Shown here in pieces: positions 27,835 to 38,275 of a stretch of DNA of 64,000 nt (its first letter is position 1; each line of letters starts with the position of its first letter). The position numbers were made by a program, and so were the translations under genes. Origin of the DNA: Thiothrix unzii (lineage in GTDB: Bacteria > Pseudomonadota > Gammaproteobacteria > Thiotrichales > Thiotrichaceae); the NCBI RefSeq assembly GCF_017901175.1, contig NZ_CP072793.1, positions 2,356,001 to 2,420,000 of the forward strand, given 5' to 3'. Below the pieces are notes generated by a model, which made no database searches, was not told where the DNA came from, and saw only the letters and a program-made list of their open reading frames with translations.

Positions 27835-30210
27835 TTAAGACTTACCATCGACAATTTTTGGCGTTACAAAGATCAATAACTCACGTTTGTCATTGCTCTT
27901 TTTGTCGGTGCGGAACAAACGTCCTAATACTGGCACATCACCCAACACCGGCACTTTAGTGGTATCACGCAGATTTTCTTCCTCGTGTACTCCACCCAAA
28001 ACCACGGTTTGACCATTTTCAACCAGCACTTTGGTTTGGATTTCGCGGGTATTAATGCTCGGCACTCCGGCAAATACTTGCCCCACGGTGTCTTGGTTAA
28101 CCTTCAAGTCCATTGAAATGTGTTCATCCGGGGTAATTTGTGGCGTTACCTCCATGCTCAACACGGCCTTTTTAAAGGAAACACTGGTTGCACCGCTGGC
28201 GGAAGCTTCTTGATACGGAATCTCCACACCTTGCTCAATAGTCGCCTTGGTTTGGTTAGAGGTCATGACTTTTGGTGTGGAAATGATTTCACCCTTGCTT
28301 TCCGCCTGCAATGCCGACAATTCCAAATCCACCATGAAGTCTTTCGACAATAAAGAGAATCCGAACTTACCAGCCGCACCTGTCACCGGCAAATTGACGC
28401 TCAAACGGTCACTTAAACCCGGAACAGTGATAGGCGTTTTACCCGTTTCATCCGCTGCTGCTTCCGCAATACTGGTGTAGTACTTATCGGAACCGTTCAA
28501 GCTACCGATACCCACGCTGTCTTTATTGATCCATTTTGGAGTTACGCCGAAACGCGCCCCCAACTCTTTACCGAATTCGTCATTGGCGGTCACAATACGC
28601 GATTCGATCAACACTTGCTGCACTGGCACATCCAATGTTTTCACCAAGTCTCGGATGGATTCCACTTGGCTGATGGTATCTTTCACCAACAAGGTATTGG
28701 TACGCTCATCCACGGATACTGTGCCGCGCGGCGATAACAAGGACTGTTTATCGTCGGTTTTACCCTTGTGAATCAAGGCTTCCAGATCGACGGCTTTAGC
28801 AAAATTAATCGCAATGTACTCTGTGACTAACGGCTCCAGCTCTTGCTTGGCTTTCAGGGCTTCCATTTCCTGTTTTTCTTTGCCTTCTAACTCCGGCGCA
28901 GGTGCAACCCAAATAACATTGCCGTTTTCGCGCATTCCTAAGTTTTTGGATTCCAGCACAATATCCAATGCCTGATCCCACGGTACATCTTTCAAACGCA
29001 CTGTGATATTGCCCTGCACGGTATCGCTTACCACAATGTTTTTATTGGTGAAATCGGCTAATAATTGCAGTACCGCCCGCACTTCAATGTCTTGGAAGTT
29101 GAGGGAAAGCTTTTCGCCGGTAAAGTTTTTCTTTTTCTTTTCACCCAAAGCCAATTTCTCAGCCGGGGTTACAACTTTGGCTTTATCAATGAACACGGTG
29201 TATTCATTGCCTTTGCGCTGGGTGCGATGGGTAAAGCCCTCACGCGCGGAAATCATGACACGCGCCCCCATATCACGTTGCGCCACGTCCACTTCCGTTA
29301 CTGGTGTGCCAAAATCCAGCACATCCATGCGTTGTTGCAAATGCTTAGGAACGTCCACATCCATCATCGAGACGGTTACGACATTACCACGCTTATCTTC
29401 GTTAACTTTGGTATCAGCCGATGGTAATTCGAGCACAATACGTGCACCACCCTCTGGCTCACGCCGGAAATCAACCCCACGTAACGCAGCCGGATTAATC
29501 GCCGCCGGAGCAGGCATCGGTGGCGGTGGCGCAACCACGGCAACAGGCGGAACGGCAACCGTTTTAGGGACAACCCGTTCAGCGACCGGAACCACCACCG
29601 GTGCGGGTTTCGCGGCATTATCTGCGGGTGGCACATACCATTTATAATCAGGATCAGCAGACGCTTTTTGCGGCTCAGGTAAAACCACCGCTGGCGGCAG
29701 TTCTGGCACTACACTCGCAGTCGCTTTCCCGGAAGTTGCGAATTTGCCATCGCCACTGGTTTTTGCCCCAGAACGAGTGGGCGCACTTGGTGCAACTTGC
29801 GGGGTACAATTCGGGACGCAATCGCCATCAAACACCATCACAATGGCATTGCCCTGCACTTCCACCGTGTAATTCACCAGTTGCTGCATCCGCACCACAA
29901 CGCGCGTCTTGCCTTTATTGCCTGCGGCTTCCACAGCTTGAATCTGCCCCATATTCACCGTTTTCTGACGGCTGGATGGGCTAACCTCAGTAGCAGGGAA
30001 ATCAAACACCAAGCGTGCCGGATTTTCTAAAATCGTCCCCTTGGGTGGGGTAATCGGTGCGTCAAACTCCAAGCGCACTTCGGTTTTATTCGCCGCCACC
30101 GATTGTGCTGTCACTGCTTGTAACAGGTGTCCAGCCGCCAACGCCACATCAACAGCAGAGGCAGATGACAAAAAGAGTGCCATAGCAACGGCGTGTTTTA
30201 TTGTTTTCAT
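27835..30210 (-). CDS. pilQ: Type IV pilus secretin PilQ
   Basis: A 791-residue outer-membrane secretin through which the type IV pilus passes. The start was set at ATG 30210 (MKTIKHAVAMALFLSSASAVDVALA, a signal peptide); the 24 upstream codons in frame do not fit. Two AMIN-type peptidoglycan-binding regions lie around 35-115 and 250-355, separated by a proline-rich linker. An N0/STN domain follows (KLSLNFQDIEVRAVLQLLADFTNKN), then an N1 domain, and the secretin core ends with VVLGGVHEEENLRDTTKVPVLGDVPVLGRLF. Last gene of pilMNOPQ. Confidence 0.96.
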   Translation of the reverse strand: MKTIKHAVAMALFLSSASAVDVALAAGHLLQAVTAQSVAANKTEVRLEFDAPITPPKGTILENPARLVFDFPATEVSPSSRQKTVNMGQIQAVEAAGNKGKTRVVVRMQQLVNYTVEVQGNAIVMVFDGDCVPNCTPQVAPSAPTRSGAKTSGDGKFATSGKATASVVPELPPAVVLPEPQKASADPDYKWYVPPADNAAKPAPVVVPVAERVVPKTVAVPPVAVVAPPPPMPAPAAINPAALRGVDFRREPEGGARIVLELPSADTKVNEDKRGNVVTVSMMDVDVPKHLQQRMDVLDFGTPVTEVDVAQRDMGARVMISAREGFTHRTQRKGNEYTVFIDKAKVVTPAEKLALGEKKKKNFTGEKLSLNFQDIEVRAVLQLLADFTNKNIVVSDTVQGNITVRLKDVPWDQALDIVLESKNLGMRENGNVIWVAPAPELEGKEKQEMEALKAKQELEPLVTEYIAINFAKAVDLEALIHKGKTDDKQSLLSPRGTVSVDERTNTLLVKDTISQVESIRDLVKTLDVPVQQVLIESRIVTANDEFGKELGARFGVTPKWINKDSVGIGSLNGSDKYYTSIAEAAADETGKTPITVPGLSDRLSVNLPVTGAAGKFGFSLLSKDFMVDLELSALQAESKGEIISTPKVMTSNQTKATIEQGVEIPYQEASASGATSVSFKKAVLSMEVTPQITPDEHISMDLKVNQDTVGQVFAGVPSINTREIQTKVLVENGQTVVLGGVHEEENLRDTTKVPVLGDVPVLGRLFRTDKKSNDKRELLIFVTPKIVDGKS

Positions 30211-30259
30211 TATGTTGCCAATCCTTTTATGTAAGACAGCGCGGAAAAATGTTGTTGCA

Positions 30260-30820
30260 TCATGGTTTATTCTCAACCACATCAGTTAGTGCAATCGCAT
30301 TTTCCTGTTCTTTGTAACCGCCAAAACCGTTTTCGACCAATTCTTGTAAAGCCACGCGCATTTCTTCAACCTTCGTGACTTTACCGTGATTCTTGCCGAG
30401 GTAATTCCCCGCGCGTACCCGATGCACCGCACCGTCCGGGATCCGAATCAAGGCCCACAAATCTTTGCCCTGATACACCGTACCCACCATGCGCAAGCTG
30501 TCCAACGGGAAGCCTTCCAAAAATTCCGGTACACGGTTCGCATCAGGCATCACCACACCCTCTGGTTGCGGGCCTTTATCAGGAGCCAGAATTTTGGAGT
30601 CAAACGGACTAAGGTCATGCCCCGGATAAATAAAACGCACATAGGGCTTCATTTCGGGAATCGGTTCAATCGGGGCGGGTACTCTGGCTTTCACTTCTGC
30701 CATGTAACTACTCAAGTCCGATGTATCATCATTACAACCTGAGAGCGACAATAACAAGCCGACACCCGCTAAAAACTTAATCAACACCGGCAGCCGCGCT
30801 GCACCAGAATAGCTGATCAT
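30260..30820 (-). CDS. pilP: Type IV pilus lipoprotein PilP
   Basis: A 186-residue lipoprotein. The lipobox LLSLSGC (cysteine about residue 29) ends the signal peptide. The C-terminal beta domain has the PilP pattern: LDSLRMVGTVYQGKDLWALIRIPDGAVHRVRAGNYLGKNHGKV. PilP links the PilN-PilO inner-membrane pair to the PilQ secretin. Overlaps pilO by four bases and lies 50 bases before pilQ. Confidence 0.95.
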   Translation of the reverse strand: MISYSGAARLPVLIKFLAGVGLLLSLSGCNDDTSDLSSYMAEVKARVPAPIEPIPEMKPYVRFIYPGHDLSPFDSKILAPDKGPQPEGVVMPDANRVPEFLEGFPLDSLRMVGTVYQGKDLWALIRIPDGAVHRVRAGNYLGKNHGKVTKVEEMRVALQELVENGFGGYKEQENAIALTDVVENKP

Positions 30821-31434
30821 CCGGCTGCGCCTCCCTGTGCTGCGACTGGCTCAACCGCCGTGTCGTCCAAATAACGGTAGGTACGCACCATCGCTTCCAT
30901 CCGCAACATATCCGTATCCGCTTCCGGCTTCAAAGTAATGTCGCTAATGGTCACAATACGTGGCAAACCCGCAATATCGCTCACAAACGTTGCCAGCTCG
31001 CGGTAACTACCCTTAGCAATGATTTTAATCGGCTTTTCAGCGTAGAAATCCATTAATACATCGCCCGTCGGCTCGAATAACTCCAACTCCAAGCCGTTGG
31101 ATAAACCTTTCTCGGAAATATCGAGAATCAGACCCGGAATTTCCACATTGCTAGGTAATTGTTTTAACAAATCCCCAAACACATGTTCCATTTCTGCTAA
31201 CTGTGTTTGGTATAACGGCAATTGACTGGCGCGTTTTTGACGAGTTTCAAAGGTTTGGCGCAATTCTTGTTCTTTTTGCTCAACCACTTCCAGCTCTTCG
31301 ATTTGGCTAACAATCACCAACTTGTAACCCAAAAACAACACCACCCCCATGAGTACTGCCAAGGCCAAACCCTTGACCGACCATGAGACGCTCGATGGGT
31401 CTTCGGCTAGACTGTTAATTTCATTAAGGTTCAT
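30817..31434 (-). CDS. pilO: Type IV pilus inner-membrane protein PilO
   Basis: A 205-residue bitopic membrane protein: a short cytoplasmic N-terminus, a single helix (LALAVLMGVVLFLGYKLVIV, about 24-43), a coiled coil (EELEVVEQKEQELRQTFE) and a periplasmic ferredoxin-like domain. PilO pairs with PilN in the alignment complex between the assembly platform and secretin. Coupled by four-base overlaps to pilN and pilP. Confidence 0.95.
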   Translation of the reverse strand: MNLNEINSLAEDPSSVSWSVKGLALAVLMGVVLFLGYKLVIVSQIEELEVVEQKEQELRQTFETRQKRASQLPLYQTQLAEMEHVFGDLLKQLPSNVEIPGLILDISEKGLSNGLELELFEPTGDVLMDFYAEKPIKIIAKGSYRELATFVSDIAGLPRIVTISDITLKPEADTDMLRMEAMVRTYRYLDDTAVEPVAAQGGAAG

Positions 31435-32033
31435 GAGCCACCCTCCGGTTTTTTCTGGGTTTCAGGCGGTTTACTCGGATCAGCTTGCGTCAATAATTGC
31501 GTCACATCCAGCTTGAAATCACGCAATGCCAAACCGTCATCTTTAGCGGCATTCGTAGAAATAATATTCAGGTTAGATGAGCTTAACCACGGTGATGCAT
31601 CCAGTTGATTCATGTAACTGGAAACCCGCGCGTAAGATTCTGCCTTACCCTCCAACTGCACCAATGTGCCGCGCTGTTGCAGATTCACGAGGTACATGCC
31701 TTTAGGTAACGCATTCACCATATCGTCGAACAAATGCACCACTGCCGGACGAGTACTTTGCAGGTTTTCAATGACTTTCATCCGATCCAGCAACGCTTGG
31801 CGGGTTTTATCCAACGCCTCAATTTGCTTAATCTGTGCATCCAACGCCGCAATTTCGGTTTCCAGCATTTGATTGCGCTCTTGCTGGTAACCCAATGCCG
31901 ATTGCATATAGAAATGCCCCAGCACCACCAAACCCACCGCGCCCAGCAGCGTGGCTCCTAAAACGTTGAAAAATTCTTTCTTTTTAGCTTCGCGTGCTTT
32001 TTCACGCCAAGGTAAGAGGTTTAACCCTGCCAT
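31431..32033 (-). CDS. pilN: Type IV pilus assembly protein PilN
   Basis: A 200-residue bitopic protein. The conserved N-terminal cytoplasmic motif INLLPWR-like (here MAGLNLLPWREKAREAKKKEF) binds PilM. A membrane helix spans about 24-45, then a coiled coil (QIKQIEALDKTRQALLDRMKVIENL) and a periplasmic domain. It follows pilM with a one-base overlap. Function depends on PilM docking, which matters because pilM here carries a frameshift. Confidence 0.95.
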   Translation of the reverse strand: MAGLNLLPWREKAREAKKKEFFNVLGATLLGAVGLVVLGHFYMQSALGYQQERNQMLETEIAALDAQIKQIEALDKTRQALLDRMKVIENLQSTRPAVVHLFDDMVNALPKGMYLVNLQQRGTLVQLEGKAESYARVSSYMNQLDASPWLSSSNLNIISTNAAKDDGLALRDFKLDVTQLLTQADPSKPPETQKKPEGGS

Positions 32034-33086
32034 TAGTCCAACCCTCGCAGCGACAAACCTGCCGCCACCAGCAAGGCTTGCATATCATTGGTAAAACGCA
32101 CTGGGCTAACTCTGGGGCCTAATGCGGTGCGCGTAAACGGATTGACCACGCGCACGGGCATTCCAATAGCTGCCTGAATCTGTTCATCAATCCCGGAAAT
32201 TCGCGCACAACCACCGCAAATCAACACCTGCGCCACACTGTCACGCTGGCTGGAAGCGTAATAAAACTGTAAAAACCGGTGCAATTGACGCACCATATTT
32301 TCTTTAAATGGCTCAAGAATTTCAGAGACGTAATTTTCCGGCAGGTTGCCTTCTTTTTTAGCCAAACCCGCTTCCTGCCAAGACAAACCGTAACGGTGCA
32401 TAATGTCTTCGGTTAATTGTCGACCACCAAAGGATTGCTCACGCGAAAACGTCAAACGGCCTTGTTCAAACACGCTGATGCCCGTCATAGTCGCGCCAAA
32501 ATCAACCACAGCAACGGTATCGTGTTGCACCAGCTCATTGGTTAAGACGCGCAATACTTTTTCTAGGGCATGGGTTTCGGTATCAACAATTTCCACGGTC
32601 AACCCGGCTAATTCCGCCGCCGCGACTCGTACTTCCACGTTTTCGGAGCGGGTTGCAGCTAATAACACATCAACCGCATCAGGCGAATGCGCCGACGGCC
32701 CCAATACTTCAAAGTCGTAATTGACCTCGTTCATGGGGTAAGGAATGTGTTGTTCCGCTTCCATTGCCATTTGCGCTTCCATTTCCGAGGGTGGAATAGA
32801 CGCAGACATGGGTACAATTTTGCTGATAGCCATCGACGTGGGAATCGCCAACGCACAACGCTTCAGGCGCCGTATGACTGTCCCGCAAGGCTTTACGAAT
32901 AGCATCACCAACGGGTTCTGGCTCAATAATATCCTTCTCGTTGGCGGCACCTTCTGGTAAAGGACATACCGCATAACTCTCAACGCGGTAGTCACGCCCT
33001 TTACGGGTCATTTCCACCAATTTGATCGCAGAAGAACTAATGTCCAAACCAAGCAGCGACTCTTTCTGAGAATAAAATGAAAACAC
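32033..33086 (-). pseudogene. pilM: Type IV pilus protein PilM, interrupted by a one-base frameshift
   Basis: PilM is an actin-like cytoplasmic ATPase-fold protein that binds the PilN tail. The N-terminal part (from ATG 33086: SLLGLDISSSAIKLVEM, nucleotide-binding phosphate loop) runs in one frame to about residue 73. From there homology continues in the +1 frame (KRCALAIPTSMAISKIVPM, VVDFGATMTGISVFEQG, VLICGGCARISGIDEQI) to the stop at 32033. Removing one base in GGCGCC at 32866-32871 restores a protein of about 350 residues, the normal PilM length. The rest of the cluster is intact, so a sequencing or assembly error is at least as likely as a true mutation. Confidence 0.85.
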
Positions 33087-33268
33087 AGGCAGCTTCCGGG
33101 TTATTGTTATTATTAATAGTTGTGGGTCGTATTTTTTTAATCCTATTTACCGCACAATGGTAGCGTCGAACCACAAAATAGTCTACTCTGCCACTCTCGG
33201 CGGACACCTTTTCAGACAAACGGAATCTGCGCGGCATCATCAAAACATTCTAGCCAAAAACACAAAAC

Positions 33269-35854
33269 ATGCGCTTCATCGGTAAATTTTTCCAACTCAT
33301 TTTTGGATCCTTTTTTGCACTCCTCACTTTAGGAGCTATTGGGCTGTTCGGCATTTACGCTTATTACACCCCACAATTGCCCCCTGATAGCGAATTGCGC
33401 AAAATTGACATTCATGTTCCGTTACGTATTTATAGCCGCGAAAATCAATTGATTGCCGAATACGGTGAAAAGCGCAGCCGTCCAGTCAAGTTGGATGCGG
33501 TTCCCGAAAAACTTCAGCAAGCATTTCTCGCAATTGAAGACACCCGCTTTTACGATCATAGCGGCGTGGATTTTAAAGGCGTAGCGCGGGCGATATACAG
33601 CATGATCTCCACCGGCTCCACCAGCCAAGGTGCGAGTACCATTACCATGCAGCTCGCACGTAATGCGTTTTTAACTTCCGATAAAACCTTGGATCGCAAA
33701 CTCAAGGAAACCCTGCTGGCGATCCGCATGGAACAGGAACTTGGCAAACGCGAAATCCTTGAGCTTTACCTTAATAAGATTTACCTAGGGAAAAGTGCTT
33801 ACGGGGTCGCTGCTGCTGCCGAAGTGTATTACGGTAAATCGCTGGAAGCACTCACCTTGGCGCAACAGGCCATGATTGCCGGACTCCCCAAAGCACCGTC
33901 GCGTTACAACCCGATTGCGAACCCCGAACGCGCCATGATACGCCGCAATTACATTCTGCAACGGATGCTGGAGCTGAACTTCATCGACCGTGTGGCTTAC
34001 GACGCAGCAGTGCAAGAACCCAATACCGCCACGGTACACCAAACGACGATCGAAACTAGCGCACCGTATTTAGCCGAAATGGTACGTGCGGAAATCGTTA
34101 AACGCTACGGTGAGACCAACGCCTATACCCAAGGCTACCACGTTTACACCACGCTCGATTCGAAGCAACAAGCCAATGCAGAAGAATCGCTGCGTAACGC
34201 CTTGATGGCTTACGATCGTCGCCACGGCTATCGGGGTGCTGAAGATAAACTGGATTTAGGTGAGTTCAAAAGCGAAGAAGAATTACGCGACAAGCTCTCG
34301 ACCTACCCCAAACTTGGCGAGTTGGAAGCCGCACTAGTCTTGCGAGCGGATAGCAAATCAGCAGAATTGCTGGTAGGTGAAACCAAGGCAACGCTGGATT
34401 TAGATGCCGTTAAATGGGCACGTCCGTTTAAAAACTCAGATCAACGCGGTGCTTCCCCTACGCGCGTTAGTGATGCGGTGAAACCGGGTGACATTATCCG
34501 CATTCGCCAAATCGACAAAGACAAAAACACTTGGACACTTTCCCAAGTGCCAACGATTAGCGGTGCACTGGTATCACTTGATCCCAGTGATGGGGCGATT
34601 CGTTCCGTGGTGGGCGGTTTCGATTTCCTGCATTCAAAATTCAATCGCGCTACCCAAGCATCACGCCAACCCGGTTCCAGCTTTAAACCTATTGTCTACG
34701 CTGCGGCACTCACCAAAGGCTTTTCCCCTAACAGTGTTGTCAATGATGCGCCGATTAATATTCCGGGCAGCAACTGGAAACCACAAAACTTTGGTGGACG
34801 CTACATCGGCCCCACCACGTTGGCAGAAGCCCTCGCAAAATCACGCAATCTGGTTTCCATTCGCTTACTACAAAGTATCGGCGTAAATTATGCGATTGAT
34901 TATGCGGTCAAGTTTGGCTTCCCCCGCGCTGACTTACCCCCCAACCTGACATTGGCACTGGGCACGGGCATGACTACGCCGATGGGGATGGCAACCGCTT
35001 ACGCCAGTTTCGCCAACGGTGGTTATAAGGTTGAGCCACATTTCATCACACAAATCAAAGATGGCTCCGGCAATCTCTTGGGTGAAGACAAACCCATTAA
35101 AGTCTGTGGTGACAATGTAGAATCCTGCACCATAACACCGCCCAAAGACAAAGCAGCAGACGCGGCAACTGCTGACGAAAAAACCACGAAAGCAAACGAT
35201 AAAGACAAAACCAAAGACAGCAAAAAGACCACGGAGAAAACCACCGGAACCAAACCGGTATGGGAAACCACTGAACTCACGGGTGAATCAGCCACCGACG
35301 GCGTGCAATACCCAGCAGCGGAACGCATTATCGACAAACGCACCCACTACCAAATTGTTAGTATGTTGCAAGGGGTAACACAATTCGGTACAGCTGCGCG
35401 TGCTAGTCGGGTACTCAATCGCAAAGACATTGCGGGAAAAACCGGAACCACCAACGACCAAAAAGATGCATGGTTCTGCGGCTTCACCCCGAATGTCGTT
35501 ACGGTCACTTGGCTCGGTTTTGATGACATGGCAAAACTCGGCGAAGGCGAAACCGCCACTAACGTAGCCTTACCATTGTGGATTGATTACATGCATCGCG
35601 TCCTGGAAGGTGTGCCATCCAAAGAATGGGAACGCCCGCTCGACTTGAAAGATTCTGATCTTGCTTTACCTGTTGAAGGCGAAGATACAGAAGGTGGTGT
35701 TGCTCCGGCTAATCAAGGTGGTTTCCAATACCAAAATGAACGTGATTTAGCCCCTGCTGCACCGCCGCGCCCCAACCAGCAAGGTAATGCGCCAGCAGCA
35801 CCTGCGCCGCGTCGTGCACCTGAACGGGTCGAAATTCCCGAACAACTGTTCTAA
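33269..35854 (+). CDS. mrcA: Penicillin-binding protein 1A
   Basis: An 861-residue bifunctional peptidoglycan synthase. It has an N-terminal membrane helix (about 10-32), then a family 51 glycosyltransferase domain (AIEDTRFYDHSGVDFKG, GASTITMQLARN, ELYLNKIYLGKSAYGVAAAA). A transpeptidase domain follows, with active Ser470 in SSFKP (SxxK), SRN and the KTGTTND box. The charged K/T-rich loop around 625-670 and a proline/alanine-rich tail are likely disordered. Divergent from pilM, the classic mrcA-pilMNOPQ arrangement. Confidence 0.96.
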   Translation: MRFIGKFFQLIFGSFFALLTLGAIGLFGIYAYYTPQLPPDSELRKIDIHVPLRIYSRENQLIAEYGEKRSRPVKLDAVPEKLQQAFLAIEDTRFYDHSGVDFKGVARAIYSMISTGSTSQGASTITMQLARNAFLTSDKTLDRKLKETLLAIRMEQELGKREILELYLNKIYLGKSAYGVAAAAEVYYGKSLEALTLAQQAMIAGLPKAPSRYNPIANPERAMIRRNYILQRMLELNFIDRVAYDAAVQEPNTATVHQTTIETSAPYLAEMVRAEIVKRYGETNAYTQGYHVYTTLDSKQQANAEESLRNALMAYDRRHGYRGAEDKLDLGEFKSEEELRDKLSTYPKLGELEAALVLRADSKSAELLVGETKATLDLDAVKWARPFKNSDQRGASPTRVSDAVKPGDIIRIRQIDKDKNTWTLSQVPTISGALVSLDPSDGAIRSVVGGFDFLHSKFNRATQASRQPGSSFKPIVYAAALTKGFSPNSVVNDAPINIPGSNWKPQNFGGRYIGPTTLAEALAKSRNLVSIRLLQSIGVNYAIDYAVKFGFPRADLPPNLTLALGTGMTTPMGMATAYASFANGGYKVEPHFITQIKDGSGNLLGEDKPIKVCGDNVESCTITPPKDKAADAATADEKTTKANDKDKTKDSKKTTEKTTGTKPVWETTELTGESATDGVQYPAAERIIDKRTHYQIVSMLQGVTQFGTAARASRVLNRKDIAGKTGTTNDQKDAWFCGFTPNVVTVTWLGFDDMAKLGEGETATNVALPLWIDYMHRVLEGVPSKEWERPLDLKDSDLALPVEGEDTEGGVAPANQGGFQYQNERDLAPAAPPRPNQQGNAPAAPAPRRAPERVEIPEQLF

Positions 35855-36456
35855 TGCGCACACCCAATGAAGAACTCCGCAACCTTGTTGCGGAAGAAGC
35901 GGCTCGTTTGATTTACGAAGAAGGCTTTCGTGATTATCGGCTGGCAAAGTTGCGCGCAGCAGAACAACTGGGCGCATCGACACCCACCGCGCAACCTACT
36001 AATGAAGAAATTGAAACCGCAATTCACGAACGGATTCGCCTGTTTGATGCAGATACGCAACCTAAGTTGCTGCAACAACACCGTGAAGTTGCGTTAGAAG
36101 CGATGGATTTCCTACAAACCTACCACCCCTATCTCACGGGTGCAGCACTCGAAGGCATTACTAGTCCACATTCGGCGGTCACCTTATTGCTGGGCGCGGA
36201 TAGTGCAGAAGAAGTCATGTTCTTTTTGGAAGACCACAAAATACCCTTTCAAACCCATGACCGACGGGTGCGCTTTGGCAGTAAAAAGCCAGAGTATTTT
36301 CCGTTATTGCGCTTTTATGTGGATGAAATTGAAGTGGAGCTGATGATTTTCCCACACAATGACCGCTTTACCCAAGCCCCGATTAGCCCGGTTACTGGTA
36401 AAGCGATGAAACGGGCAGACCGCAAGAAAGTGGCTGCCCTACTTAATCAGGCGTGA
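35854..36456 (+). CDS. Conserved protein of unknown function (200 aa)
   Basis: Its start shares one base with the mrcA stop (TAATG), so it is translationally coupled to PBP1A. The protein is cytoplasmic: an N-terminal helical, charged half (residues 1-80) is followed by a mixed domain containing [25 protein letters not shown] and a beta-rich segment [17 protein letters not shown]. This layout faintly recalls nucleotidyltransferase-like folds, but I cannot name the family. Converges on hemE with a 10-base overlap. Confidence 0.6.
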   Translation: MRTPNEELRNLVAEEAARLIYEEGFRDYRLAKLRAAEQLGASTPTAQPTNEEIETAIHERIRLFDADTQPKLLQQHREVALEAMDFLQTYHPYLTGAALEGITSPHSAVTLLLGADSAEEVMFFLEDHKIPFQTHDRRVRFGSKKPEYFPLLRFYVDEIEVELMIFPHNDRFTQAPISPVTGKAMKRADRKKVAALLNQA

Positions 36457-37511
36457 TATTGCCGCCCTAATTCATGCACAGCATCGACCAATACTGCCAC
36501 GTTTTCGGGGTTAATATGCTGGTGAATGCCATGCCCCAGATTAAACACATGCCCAGAGCCTTGACCATAACTCGCTAATATATCAGCGACTTGCTGGCGA
36601 ATGACTTCGGGTGATGCATACAATACGCAAGGATCCATATTGCCTTGCAGTGCGACTTTATCGCCTACACGAGCGCGAGCATCGGCAATATTAATAGTCC
36701 AGTCCAGACCTAAACCATCGCAACCCGTATCCGCCATCGGTTCGAGCCATTGCGCTCCGCCTTTGGTGAATAAAATGACAGGGACTTTACGACCATCATT
36801 TTCACGAGTCACGCCATCGACGATTTTTTGCATATAACGCAATGAAAACTCGCGGTAAGTCGCCGGAGTCAACGAGCCACCCCAAGTATCAAAAATCATT
36901 GCAGCCTGCGCACCAGCGGCAATCTGCGCGTTCAGATAAAGGATAATGCTGTCAGCAAGTTTATCCAGCAACAAATGTAAGGCTTTGGGGTTGTCGTACA
37001 ACATACCCTTCACCTTAGCGAATTCCTTACTGGAACTACCCTCGACCATGTATGTCGCAAGTGTCCAAGGGCTACCGGTAAAACCAATCAATGGAACTCG
37101 CCCATCTAGCTCACGGCGAATGGTACGCACCGCATTCATCACGTACTGCAATTCACCTTCAGGGTCGGGAATACCGATTTTCTCGATGTCCGCCATGCTT
37201 TGCACAGGGTTAGTGAAACGCGGGCCTTCGCCTTCCGCAAAATACAAACCCAAACCCATTGCATCGGGCACGGTCAGAATATCGGAAAACAAAATGGCAG
37301 CATCCAGCGCGTAACGCTCTAAAGGCTGAAGCGTGACTTCACAGGCAAGCTCAGGATTTTTACACAAATCCATAAAGCTACCGGCGCGTGCACGAGTGGC
37401 GCGGTATTCAGGCAGGTAACGCCCTGCTTGACGCATGATCCAAATAGGTGTGGTATCAACGGGCTGTTTCAAGAGCGCACGTAGGAAACGGTCATTTTTG
37501 AGTTCGCTCAT
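36447..37511 (-). CDS. hemE: Uroporphyrinogen decarboxylase
   Basis: A 354-residue TIM-barrel enzyme that removes four acetate carboxyl groups from uroporphyrinogen III to give coproporphyrinogen III for heme synthesis. Signatures are [16 protein letters not shown] (residues 24-39), [18 protein letters not shown] and [16 protein letters not shown]. The start was set at ATG 37511 ([19 protein letters not shown]), which agrees with the family. An in-frame ATG 13 codons upstream is less likely. Confidence 0.96.
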   Translation of the reverse strand: MSELKNDRFLRALLKQPVDTTPIWIMRQAGRYLPEYRATRARAGSFMDLCKNPELACEVTLQPLERYALDAAILFSDILTVPDAMGLGLYFAEGEGPRFTNPVQSMADIEKIGIPDPEGELQYVMNAVRTIRRELDGRVPLIGFTGSPWTLATYMVEGSSSKEFAKVKGMLYDNPKALHLLLDKLADSIILYLNAQIAAGAQAAMIFDTWGGSLTPATYREFSLRYMQKIVDGVTRENDGRKVPVILFTKGGAQWLEPMADTGCDGLGLDWTINIADARARVGDKVALQGNMDPCVLYASPEVIRQQVADILASYGQGSGHVFNLGHGIHQHINPENVAVLVDAVHELGRQYHA

Positions 37512-37539
37512 ATCAACACCCCTGTAAGCGAAGGAAGGC

Positions 37540-37986
37540 TCAACCACCAAGACGGGCTTTGATTAACCCGCTTAATTTACCCATGTCGGTACGGCCTTGT
37601 ACTTGAGGCTTGAGCCAGTTCATAACTTTGCCCATATCACGCACCGATTCAGCACCACTTAGCTCAATACCTTGCTGAATCAATGCCGCTAAGGCTGCGT
37701 CATCCAATGGTTGCGGTAAATACGCTTGGATAACGCCGATCTCGAAAGCTTCCTGATCCGCCAAATCCATGCGCCCTGCATCGGTATATTGACGAATGGA
37801 TTCACGGCGTTGCTTACCCATTTTATCGAGTACTGCTAAAACCGTGGGTTCATCCAGCTCAGTGCGCGTATCAACCTCTTGCTGCTTAATCGCAGCCAAC
37901 ATCAAACGAATAACCCCCAAACGCGGCTTATCTTGCGCACGCATGGCGGTTTTCATGTCTTCGGTGATACGAGCCTTAAGACTCAT
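37540..37986 (-). CDS. yqeY: GatB/YqeY domain protein
   Basis: A 148-residue helical protein matching stand-alone Yqe[40 protein letters not shown], then [24 protein letters not shown] and [18 protein letters not shown]. The domain resembles the tail of amidotransferase GatB, which contacts tRNA; YqeY's own role is not established. It starts one base inside the rpsU stop (TAATG), the usual rpsU-yqeY pair. dnaG, which often follows, is not here. Confidence 0.93.
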   Translation of the reverse strand: MSLKARITEDMKTAMRAQDKPRLGVIRLMLAAIKQQEVDTRTELDEPTVLAVLDKMGKQRRESIRQYTDAGRMDLADQEAFEIGVIQAYLPQPLDDAALAALIQQGIELSGAESVRDMGKVMNWLKPQVQGRTDMGKLSGLIKARLGG

Positions 37987-38201
37987 TAGTACAGACGCAC
38001 GCGACGGTTCAGGTCACGAGAAATGCGCTTGAGGTTGCGCTTAACAGCAGCCGCACGCATACGCTTACGTACAGAGGTAGGCTTTTCATAGAATTCACGA
38101 GCGCGAACGTCGGCTACAACGCCAGCTTTCTCACAAGTGCGCTTAAAACGGCGCAGGGCAACTTCAAACGGCTCGGTATCACGTACTTTTACACTTGGCA
38201 T
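37986..38201 (-). CDS. rpsU: 30S ribosomal protein S21
   Basis: A 71-residue, highly basic protein matching S21 over its whole length: [28 protein letters not shown], then [21 protein letters not shown]. It sits near the anti-Shine-Dalgarno end of 16S rRNA and influences initiation. First gene of an rpsU-yqeY transcription unit, with hemE downstream on the same strand. Confidence 0.97.
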   Translation of the reverse strand: MPSVKVRDTEPFEVALRRFKRTCEKAGVVADVRAREFYEKPTSVRKRMRAAAVKRNLKRISRDLNRRVRLY

Positions 38202-38275
38202 AAAAATCTATCTCAAATCCACAATTGAGTAAAACGCGGGATTATACCGGTCTGACTGATAAATGCAAAAGTGAT

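Noticed and set aside
32709-32995. Two separate genes in the pilM region
   Set aside because: The two frames carry complementary halves of one PilM protein, and the overlap parts have no similarity to PilM, so a frameshift is the simpler explanation.
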